Source: Candidatus Gastranaerophilales bacterium (lineage in GTDB: Bacteria > Cyanobacteriota > Vampirovibrionia > Gastranaerophilales > Gastranaerophilaceae). Taken from it: a stretch of 32,506 bases of DNA. Where the stretch lies: positions 1 through 32,506 of the forward strand of contig CALUVG010000021.1 in NCBI GenBank assembly GCA_944324165.1. The letters are read 5' to 3'. The position numbers were made by a program, and so were the translations under genes. Under the pieces are notes generated by a model, which saw only the letters and a program-made list of their open reading frames with translations, did no database searches and was not told where the DNA came from. This document shows, in pieces, positions 23,840-30,579 of this stretch. Numbering within the stretch: position 1 is the first letter of the stretch; each line of letters starts with the position of its first letter.

Positions 23840-24085
23840 TTAGATGCCCCCCTCCCCAGAAAATGCACTATTCATGCGGGTTTTAGCCTCATTCAAAGCA
23901 GAAGTATTTTTGTTGGGATGGAAACCCCAACCTACAGCATTGGAACCTTGTGGCACAACAACTTTTTTATTATTGGGCAAGTATGCACAACCGACTGTAT
24001 GAGCAGGCTGAACAAATTCACCATTATAACGGTCAAATTCCCAACCGACTTTATGTTTTTGTTCTTCTGCCAGCTTTTCCGCCAT
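23840..24085 (-). CDS. VGW-motif small protein, 81 residues (locus 2)
   Basis: This soluble 81-residue protein has three spaced units: HKVGWEFDRYNGEF, HTVGCAYLPNNKKV and NAVGWGFHPNKNTS, with a Ser/Gly tail ending GEGGI. Its first 17 codons align without gaps to the 28-residue gene near the left edge, and its leader is nearly identical. The ATG at 24085 has GAGGGA upstream; a TTG one codon earlier is less likely. The DNA behind the last unit (GTTGGG, 8-base loop, CCCAAC) is an inverted repeat, like the hairpin of the third locus. No known function or domain. It sits between fabZ and rsmI, where many genomes have lpxA. Terminators separate it from fabZ. Confidence 0.65.
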   Translation of the reverse strand: MAEKLAEEQKHKVGWEFDRYNGEFVQPAHTVGCAYLPNNKKVVVPQGSNAVGWGFHPNKNTSALNEAKTRMNSAFSGEGGI

Positions 24086-24105
24086 CAAAATCCCTCGTAT
24101 ATATC

Positions 24106-24144
24106 CATACCTCCATTATTACATATCTCTCAGAATTTTTCAAG
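24106..24144 (-). repeat. Dispersed leader repeat, copy 2, with promoter
   Basis: Matches 152-190 at 35 of 39 bases on the minus strand. It holds TTGAAA (24138-24143), a 17-base spacer and AATAAT (24115-24120) with TG before it, the promoter of the 81-residue gene. Confidence 0.65.
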
Positions 24145-24153
24145 TGCTAAATT

Positions 24154-24186
24154 AAAAACAGGCAATATCATAATATCGCCTGTTTC
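24154..24186 (-). terminator. Terminator after fabZ
   Basis: On the minus strand GAAACAGGCGATAT pairs with ATATTGCCTGTTTT (one mismatch) around TATG and runs into TTTTTAATTT. Confidence 0.8.
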
Positions 24187-24211
24187 ATATTTAAAACTAC
24201 CTAACTTAAAA

Positions 24212-24661
24212 CTACTTAAGTGCAAAAGTCATATCCGCCTCTACGCACATTTTACCGTCAACTGTACCTATGCCGTGAGCCTTGCAAATCGGACCTTTTA
24301 CCTTTGTTAATTCAACATGCATTTCAAATCTGTCACCGGGTCTTACTATATTTTTGAAACGAACATTGTCAACTCCAGCATAAAGAGTCAATTTACCCTC
24401 AAATTCAGGCATTGTCATCAATATCGGAGCTGAGCATTGTGCCATTGCCTCTAATTGCAATACACCAGGCATTATAGGATTGTTAGGGAAATGCCCCTGA
24501 AAAAACTCCTCATTCATAGTTAAATTTTTATATCCGTTGGCATACTTTCCCGGTACACATTCTGTAATTCTGTCTACAAGCAAAAACGGATAACGATGTG
24601 GTATCATTTTCATAATTTCAGTTGTGTCAAAGCTTAATACTTTTGTCTCTTCTGTCATCAT
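24212..24661 (-). CDS. fabZ: 3-hydroxyacyl-[acyl-carrier-protein] dehydratase FabZ
   Basis: The 149-residue hot-dog enzyme has IPHRYPFLLVDRI, the catalytic His in QGHFPNNPIMPG, the catalytic Glu in LQLEAMAQ, and VRFKNIVRPGD. It dehydrates beta-hydroxyacyl-ACP in fatty acid synthesis and competes with LpxA/LpxD for hydroxyacyl-ACP, hence the common pairing with lpx genes. AAGGAG precedes two adjacent ATGs; the second (24658) has the better spacing. It follows lpxC by 12 bases. A 14-base tandem duplication lies at and after its stop. Confidence 0.96.
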   Translation of the reverse strand: MMTEETKVLSFDTTEIMKMIPHRYPFLLVDRITECVPGKYANGYKNLTMNEEFFQGHFPNNPIMPGVLQLEAMAQCSAPILMTMPEFEGKLTLYAGVDNVRFKNIVRPGDRFEMHVELTKVKGPICKAHGIGTVDGKMCVEADMTFALK

Positions 24662-24673
24662 TTTCTCCTTACT

Positions 24674-25492
24674 TTATTTACATTCAATTAATTTATCTTT
24701 TAGTATTTTGGCAGTTTTTAAATGTACAGCATGCCCTGCCTCTTTAACAAGTATTTGCGCTCTCAAATTCAGAGGATTTACACCGGTCAAATACAAATCG
24801 CCAATTAAATCTAATATTTTATGTTTAATCGGTTCTTTATCAGACCTTAATTCAGTTGTAAAGCCTACATCTTCAAGCCCTACTGTGTTATCATAGGTTA
24901 CTCCCTGTGCAAATCCCATCATCTGGAATTTTTTCAGATCTTTGTAAAATCCGAATGTTCTTGCCTCAATAATTTCTTCCTGATTTCGAGGGTTGTAATT
25001 TACCCAACGTTGTTTCAAATCAGGATGATCATAATTTACGGCATAAGAAATAAACAGTTCTTTATCAGGAATTATGACAAGACTTGTTTTTCCGTTCAAG
25101 TAGTATACCGGTTCAGAAACAGTATATTTTTTCGGACTATAAAGAAACGGTTTTTTAATACCTGCTTTTTTAAACAGCTCCACCCAGCATTTTGAACTGC
25201 CGTCCAGTGCGGGAACTTCTTCTTCAGACATACAAATGTCAATAGAATCAATTCCGCAGAACGCAAGTGCCGCAGTTAAATGCTCAGTAAGTATTGCTCT
25301 GCTTGATTTATCCCCCAGTGTTACACAATGGTCTGTTGAAATTACATGGTCAATATCAGCTGTAAAAGCATCCTTACCTTTTACAAAATACCTTATTTTA
25401 CCCTCTTCTGACGGGAAAAAATTAACAGTACAAGGCTTGTTTTTCATCAAGCCTTTTCCTGTTATAGAAATTTCTTTTTTAATTGTTATCAT
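24674..25492 (-). CDS. lpxC: UDP-3-O-acyl-N-acetylglucosamine deacetylase LpxC
   Basis: The 272-residue zinc enzyme performs the committed step of lipid A synthesis. Zinc ligands are visible as TEHL (His71), [11 protein letters not shown] (His224 and Asp228), and the general-base partner His254 in AGHAVHL. Other marks are [23 protein letters not shown] and [12 protein letters not shown]. It lacks long inserts. Its start lies inside the end of lpxD (14-base overlap), so translation is probably coupled. Confidence 0.97.
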   Translation of the reverse strand: MITIKKEISITGKGLMKNKPCTVNFFPSEEGKIRYFVKGKDAFTADIDHVISTDHCVTLGDKSSRAILTEHLTAALAFCGIDSIDICMSEEEVPALDGSSKCWVELFKKAGIKKPFLYSPKKYTVSEPVYYLNGKTSLVIIPDKELFISYAVNYDHPDLKQRWVNYNPRNQEEIIEARTFGFYKDLKKFQMMGFAQGVTYDNTVGLEDVGFTTELRSDKEPIKHKILDLIGDLYLTGVNPLNLRAQILVKEAGHAVHLKTAKILKDKLIECK

Positions 25493-26582
25493 TGTTTATA
25501 TTGTCCTCAAACTCTTTTAAAAGCGGTTCATATTTTCTAAATTTTGCGAAAATTTCCTGAGCATCTTTCATAGTTTTTAACTGTTTAATAAATTCTTTTC
25601 TAGGAACAGCAGGAATACCAACTACTATAGATTTTTCAGGGAATGATTTTGTTACGCCGGCTTTTGCGGTAATAATTGAATCTGAACCTATTTCTATATG
25701 ATCAGCAAGACCTGCTTGACCGGCAAGAACAACTCTATCACCGATTACGCAGCTTCCTGCAATACCAACCTGAGAAACTATCAAGCAGCCCTTTCCGATT
25801 TTACAATTATGCCCTATCATCACGAGGTCATCAATTTTTGTATTATCACCGATTGTTGTATTTTCTATTGTGCCGCGGTCTATTGTGGTATTAGCCCCTA
25901 TTTCCACGTTATTACCTATTACAACTGACCCTATTGAAGGAATTTTAAAAATAACATGATTATCAGCCGTACCTTCTTTAATGTGTCCTTCTTTTCTGGC
26001 TTGTTCAATATTATCAGGATTTTCAGTAACAAAACTGAAACCGTCAGCCCCTAAAGAAACGCCGTGCTGTAGAATTACATCATTACCTATTTGAACTCTG
26101 TCACCAATATTTACTCCAGGATGGAAAAAGCAATTTGACCCGATTTTTGCATCGCTGCCAATATAAACATTTGCAACAATTCTTGTATTGTCACCGATTT
26201 GAGCACCGCGAGAAACAACTACATTAGGACCTATTTTTACATTTTGCCCCAATTTTGCTTCAGGGTGAACACTTGCAGAAGGGTGAATACCTTCATTTAC
26301 TTCCGGTTCTTTGTAAAAAAGAGTAATCAATTTCATCATTGCAAGACGCGGTCTTTCTACTTCAATAGTTGTAAGCCCGTCAATTTGCACGCCCAATGGC
26401 ACAAGTGCAGCTTTGGCTTTTGACTTAGCGAGATTTGCAATTTCATCTTCGCCGAGAGCCAATGCAAGAGTGTTTTCATCAGCAAGCAATGGCGGAGCAA
26501 TATGTTCAATTTTTGCATCCTGAACTTTTGTCAACATTCCGCCTGTAATTTGTGTAATTTCTTCTAGTGTGAAAGTTTTCAT
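25479..26582 (-). CDS. lpxD: UDP-3-O-acylglucosamine N-acyltransferase LpxD
   Basis: The 367-residue protein has the LpxD N-terminal uridine-binding domain (about 1-100) and then a left-handed beta-helix of hexapeptide repeats ([20 protein letters not shown] and many more). The catalytic His is in [13 protein letters not shown], and a C-terminal helical region follows. It adds the N-linked hydroxyacyl chain to the LpxC product. AAGGAG precedes the ATG. The order lpxD-lpxC-fabZ implies one operon. Confidence 0.97.
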   Translation of the reverse strand: MKTFTLEEITQITGGMLTKVQDAKIEHIAPPLLADENTLALALGEDEIANLAKSKAKAALVPLGVQIDGLTTIEVERPRLAMMKLITLFYKEPEVNEGIHPSASVHPEAKLGQNVKIGPNVVVSRGAQIGDNTRIVANVYIGSDAKIGSNCFFHPGVNIGDRVQIGNDVILQHGVSLGADGFSFVTENPDNIEQARKEGHIKEGTADNHVIFKIPSIGSVVIGNNVEIGANTTIDRGTIENTTIGDNTKIDDLVMIGHNCKIGKGCLIVSQVGIAGSCVIGDRVVLAGQAGLADHIEIGSDSIITAKAGVTKSFPEKSIVVGIPAVPRKEFIKQLKTMKDAQEIFAKFRKYEPLLKEFEDNINNDNN

Positions 26583-26598
26583 TTTTATTACTCCTTAT

Positions 26599-27069
26599 CT
26601 AATTATTATTTATTTTATTTATTAAATTTGTTGTGGATTTGCCTTCTACAAAACTTATAAATTCTACTCTGGTACCGTTTTTACGCATAATATCCGCCTC
26701 GGGTAATGTTTCCATTGTATAATCGGCACCCTTAGTATACACATCCGGTTTTATTTCATCAAGTAAATCACGGGGACTATCCTCATCAAAAATTACAACG
26801 TAATCTACGCAGCTTAAAGCGCACAAAATTTCGGCTCTGTCATTTTCATTATTAACCGGTCTGCCCTCACCTTTTATTGCGCGAACAGATCTGTCAGAAT
26901 TCAATAATACAACCATATAATCTGCAAAAGTCTTTGTTTTTTGCAAATAACGTACATGCCCGACATGTAAAATATCGAAACACCCATTGGTTGCCACTAT
27001 TGTTTTGCCGCTTTTTTGAAGATTATGAAAAAATAGTGCAGCATTTTCTCTTCTTAAAAGTTGTCCCAT
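26599..27069 (-). CDS. rfaE2: D-glycero-beta-D-manno-heptose 1-phosphate adenylyltransferase
   Basis: The 156-residue cytidylyltransferase-fold protein matches the C-terminal half of HldE: TNGCFDILHVGHVRYLQ (HxGH motif), NSDRSVRAIKGEGRPVNNE, DRAEILCALSCVDYVV, YTKGADYT and EGKSTTNLI. It makes ADP-heptose from heptose-1-phosphate and ATP for the lipopolysaccharide core. The kinase half (RfaE1) is not fused and not in the window. It lies 16 bases before lpxD and probably belongs to the same operon. Confidence 0.93.
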   Translation of the reverse strand: MGQLLRRENAALFFHNLQKSGKTIVATNGCFDILHVGHVRYLQKTKTFADYMVVLLNSDRSVRAIKGEGRPVNNENDRAEILCALSCVDYVVIFDEDSPRDLLDEIKPDVYTKGADYTMETLPEADIMRKNGTRVEFISFVEGKSTTNLINKINNN

Positions 27070-27182
27070 ATTTATACATACCTTAATCTTTCCTTTATAT
27101 TACCAGAAAAATAAAGGAATGCGGATACTTCTTTAACAAAAAGTAATAAATAATAGTACAGACTTGATTAAAAATTGCCTAT

Positions 27183-27392
27183 TCAGCCTATTTTATTTAA
27201 CTTTTTACCGAGAGCTTCGCTTATTACACTGCCAAGCTTATATGTTTTACCGGTATCAGGTTGGGAGGTTGCCTGTTTGTAATATTCTTCCAATCTTGCT
27301 TCTGCAATTTCTTTCTGAATATCATCAAAACGGGTTGGAATTCTATCAGGCAAAAATTCTTGCGCTGTTTTATAGACAATTTTTATAGACAT
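27183..27392 (-). CDS. Small unknown protein, 69 residues
   Basis: A helical, charged protein: MSIKIVYKTAQEFLPDRIPT, then IQKEIAEARLEEYYKQATS and VISEALGKKLNKIG. No family is recognised and no signal or membrane helix is present. The ATG at 27392 has only a weak purine-rich site (AGAAAGAAG). It lies between a similar-sized unknown gene and rfaE2 on the same strand. Confidence 0.55.
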   Translation of the reverse strand: MSIKIVYKTAQEFLPDRIPTRFDDIQKEIAEARLEEYYKQATSQPDTGKTYKLGSVISEALGKKLNKIG

Positions 27393-27458
27393 AATTACAC
27401 TTCTTTCTAACACTATAAAGAAGCGTGAAGAAAATAATTGCCTTATTTTAAAGTTTTG

Positions 27459-27746
27459 TTAACCCCAGTAATTAAGTCCGCACCCGCCCAAAACACGCGG
27501 ATCCTCCACCGGAGTCTTTTTTAAACCTGCATTACCTACATAACTATTCATATTTACAAATGCCGGTATTGAGTTTTCTTTAGCCTGTTTTTTAAGAATA
27601 GACTTAGGTATATTGTTAGCCTGCCCTAAAACTTTTTTGGTTGTAGCCAAAAGTGCCTGACGTACAACTTCAGAATCAGGATTTTTTAAAGGGGTAGGGC
27701 GCATGTTTTTTGCCATCGGGGCAATTATTAATTTATTTACAATCAT
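27459..27746 (-). CDS. Small unknown protein, 95 residues
   Basis: Not recognised. The protein is basic at its start (MAKNMRPTPLKNPDSEVVRQ), with a helix containing ALLATTKKVLGQ and a Gly/Asn-rich end (GGCGLNYWG) that looks disordered. GGGAG precedes the ATG. It follows asd after a hairpin and comes before another small unknown gene, so the two may be co-transcribed. Confidence 0.55.
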   Translation of the reverse strand: MIVNKLIIAPMAKNMRPTPLKNPDSEVVRQALLATTKKVLGQANNIPKSILKKQAKENSIPAFVNMNSYVGNAGLKKTPVEDPRVLGGCGLNYWG

Positions 27747-27760
27747 CTGTGTCTCCCAAA

Positions 27761-27783
27761 CAATGACTCTAACGAGGTCATTG
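27761..27783 (-). terminator. Hairpin between asd and the small genes
   Basis: CAATGAC and GTCATTG form a 7-bp stem with a 9-base loop, followed on the minus strand by only a short T run (TTTGGG). It could be a weak terminator or an RNA processing site. Confidence 0.4.
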
Positions 27784-27800
27784 CATAAATAATGTATAAT

Positions 27801-28817
27801 CTAATATAAATTCATTTCAATAACTTTTTGACAAATTCTTACAGTGTTCAATGCTGCGCCAATAAGTAAATTATCAGCAACACACCAGAGAGTAATTCCG
27901 TTATCAAATGCCAAATTCTTACGAACACGTCCTACGAATACAGGATTTACCCCTGCAGCATCACAGGTGGTAGGATATTCGTAATTTTCAGGGTTATCAA
28001 TGACTTCTACCCCAAAAGAATTTTTCAGCACTTCGCGAACATCTTCCGGAGTTACATTTTTATCAAACTCAATATCAACCGCCTCAGAATGCCCCCTATA
28101 AACAGGTACGCGGACCGCTGTGCAAGAAATAAGAGTATCTTCACCCAAATGCAAAATCTTTCTGGTTTCATTAACCACTTTCATCTCTTCTTTTGTATAA
28201 CCATTATCACAAAATACATCTATCTGAGGAATAACGTTAAATGCAATTGGCTTTTTAAAACATTTATTCTCAAATTTTTCATTTGCAAGTGCAGCTTTCG
28301 TATTCTCTGTTAATTCATTAATAGCAGCTAAACCTGCTCCTGAAACTGATTGATAAGTAGATACAATAAGTCGTTTAATATTTGCTTTATCCAGTAATGG
28401 TTTTAATACAAGCATTAATTGAGAAGTTGAGCAATTCGGATTTGCTATAATACCTTTATGTTTTCTCAAATCTTCATCATTAACATATGCGATAACAAGC
28501 GGAACATCCTTCTCCATTCTAAAAGCACTTGAATTATCTATCAAAACACCGCCGCGTTTAACAATTTCCGGCGCAAACATTTTACTTGTAGCGGCTCCGG
28601 CTGAAGCCAGAACAATATTAACACCGTCAAAACTCTCAGGTTTTGCCTCTTCCACAATATATTTTTTTCCCTGAAACTCGATTTCTGATCCGGCACTTTT
28701 GGCACTTGATAAAAACTTTATTTCATTAAAATCTATTTTTAACTCATCAACAACTCTTGTAATTTCTCTTCCTACAACTCCGGTTGCGCCCAAAATAGCA
28801 ATGTTTGGTTTTCTCAT
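27801..28817 (-). CDS. asd: Aspartate-semialdehyde dehydrogenase
   Basis: The 338-residue enzyme has the NADP site ILGATGVVGRE, the phosphate-binding DNSSAFRM, the catalytic Cys129 in ANPNCSTSQ, YQSVSGAG, VRVPVYRGHSEAV with the catalytic His, and a closing CVADNLLIGAALN. It reduces aspartyl phosphate to the semialdehyde for lysine, diaminopimelate, threonine and methionine synthesis, and so feeds the cell wall. The start at 28817 follows AAAGGA; the open frame upstream (to 28865) is extra. Confidence 0.96.
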   Translation of the reverse strand: MRKPNIAILGATGVVGREITRVVDELKIDFNEIKFLSSAKSAGSEIEFQGKKYIVEEAKPESFDGVNIVLASAGAATSKMFAPEIVKRGGVLIDNSSAFRMEKDVPLVIAYVNDEDLRKHKGIIANPNCSTSQLMLVLKPLLDKANIKRLIVSTYQSVSGAGLAAINELTENTKAALANEKFENKCFKKPIAFNVIPQIDVFCDNGYTKEEMKVVNETRKILHLGEDTLISCTAVRVPVYRGHSEAVDIEFDKNVTPEDVREVLKNSFGVEVIDNPENYEYPTTCDAAGVNPVFVGRVRKNLAFDNGITLWCVADNLLIGAALNTVRICQKVIEMNLY

Positions 28818-28978
28818 TATTATTCCTTTATATAAAATGTTACATAAGTAGTGTAGCAAAAACACATATTTCAGTAAATAGATTTTTTAAAAAATTTTAA
28901 TATTAATATTCCCGTTCGAATCCGACACTTGATAAGCAAAAATATATCTGATATTATATATAATCGGAGGATAGCTGT

Positions 28979-30538
28979 ATGAAAAGAAAAAACAAATTAC
29001 AATTAATAATAGCAATCGGATTATTATCACTTACTTTTTTGACATCTGCATATGCAAGCAATACAACAAATGATGCCCGAAAGTTATTCCTTGATAATAA
29101 CGCGATTATATACGAAATAAATATGCGAACATTTAATGCAAATGATATAAATGGAAACGGTATTATTGATTTTGATCTGGGAGAAGTAAGCGGAAATTTT
29201 ACCAATGCAATTGAACGGCTTGACGAGATGCAGGCTATGGGAATAAACATGCTCCATGTTTTACCGATTACACAAACCGGTAAAACTAAAGCACTCGGAA
29301 CAGCCGGCTCATTATATGCTGCTGCATCTTTTAACAAAATCAATGAACAATTAAATGATAAAAATTCAACGCTCACACTTACAGATCAGGCAAAAAAATT
29401 TGTTGAAGAAGCACACAAACGCGGAATACGTATAATTCTTGATATACCGGCATGCGGAGCTTATGATCTTTACTTGCAAAGACCTGAACTGTTCGTCAAA
29501 GATAAAGAGCAAATACCTGTAATTCCTGCGGATTGGACAGACGTAAGATTATTAAATGCAGGCAATGAGACAACTATTAATGACGATGTATTCAATGTTT
29601 ACAAGGAATTTGTCGACATGGCAATTGATGAACTCGGAGTTGATGGTATTAGAGCGGATGTAGCACATTGCAAACCTGCAAAATTCTGGAAAGAATTAAT
29701 TTCATACTCCAGAAAAAAAGACCCTCAGTTTCTATGGCTGGCAGAAAGTTCTGACAGCTGGCATGATGCCATCTCTACATACGGAGTTTTCACATCGTAT
29801 GACAAATTACTGGATGCCGGATTTGACGGCTACTACGGAAGTTTCTTTAATTTAAAGACCTGGCATACCGCCGAAGAATTAATAAATCATATTCAATTTA
29901 ACCAAAGCCTTGCCAAAACATTTACAACACCTAAAAGTGTAATCGGAAGTTTTACAACACATGATGAACTATCTCCCGTACTTATTAATGGAATTCCATA
30001 TAGTTCAATGATTATCTGGCTGAATGCTACATTGCCGATTAATTCTTACTTTGTAGATGGGTTTGCAACCGGTGATGATTATGTTTATGACTGGGCAAAT
30101 CAAAAAGCCGAAACATCCTTCACTGATGATGATTATTACTTTGCACACAGAGGTAAGATTGATATATTTAACTTTTCAAGAAAACCGGGGAAAGATAATC
30201 AAGAACTTTTACAAGAATTTACAGCTGCAAATAAGTTCAAAAAATCTATTGCGCCGATTATAACTCACGGTAAATTTACACCTTTAAAAACTAATTTTGA
30301 ATCTGTTTTTGCTTATGCAATGAGTTACAATAACAATACTGTTCTGGTTTATGGCAATTTAGATTTCGACAATCCGGCGACCGACATAAATATTAAAATA
30401 CCAGGGCTAACTAAAGACGTAATTAATATTCCGGCAAAAGCACGTATACAACCGGAATTATCTAACGGTAGAATTACAGTTGATTTAAATCCTGGAGAAA
30501 TAAATGTATTTTTGTTAGAAGATTTTGAATTAAAATAA
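28979..30538 (+). CDS. Secreted GH13-like alpha-amylase family protein with altered region I
   Basis: The 519-residue product has a signal peptide cleaved after SAYA. A TIM-barrel domain of the GH13 kind follows: AIIYEINMRTFN, MGINMLHVLPI, region I as GIRIILDIPACGAYDL, region II VDGIRADVAHC with the nucleophile Asp, region III FLWLAESS with the acid Glu, and region IV FTTHDE. A C-terminal beta domain follows. The catalytic Asp-Glu-Asp set is present, but the N-H of region I (DxxxNH) is replaced by A-C-G. It would act on alpha-glucans outside the cytoplasm; the specificity is unknown. GGAGG precedes the ATG. Confidence 0.82.
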   Translation: MKRKNKLQLIIAIGLLSLTFLTSAYASNTTNDARKLFLDNNAIIYEINMRTFNANDINGNGIIDFDLGEVSGNFTNAIERLDEMQAMGINMLHVLPITQTGKTKALGTAGSLYAAASFNKINEQLNDKNSTLTLTDQAKKFVEEAHKRGIRIILDIPACGAYDLYLQRPELFVKDKEQIPVIPADWTDVRLLNAGNETTINDDVFNVYKEFVDMAIDELGVDGIRADVAHCKPAKFWKELISYSRKKDPQFLWLAESSDSWHDAISTYGVFTSYDKLLDAGFDGYYGSFFNLKTWHTAEELINHIQFNQSLAKTFTTPKSVIGSFTTHDELSPVLINGIPYSSMIIWLNATLPINSYFVDGFATGDDYVYDWANQKAETSFTDDDYYFAHRGKIDIFNFSRKPGKDNQELLQEFTAANKFKKSIAPIITHGKFTPLKTNFESVFAYAMSYNNNTVLVYGNLDFDNPATDINIKIPGLTKDVINIPAKARIQPELSNGRITVDLNPGEINVFLLEDFELK

Positions 30539-30543
30539 TAACT

Positions 30544-30579
30544 AAAAAGACGGATTAAATTCAAATAGTCCGTCTTTTT
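30544..30579. terminator. Bidirectional terminator
   Basis: AAAAAGACGGA and TCCGTCTTTTT form an 11-bp perfect stem with a 14-base loop. It ends the GH13-like gene, and its right end touches the stop of the convergent coiled-coil gene. Confidence 0.85.

Noticed and set aside
23810-24310. A 166-codon plus-strand frame across the VGW gene and fabZ
   Set aside because: It runs antisense through fabZ and the second VGW gene, has no ribosome site, and shares only the antisense leader translation with the left edge.
28905-28930. A tRNA gene
   Set aside because: Only a T-loop-like run is present; acceptor, D and anticodon arms are absent.
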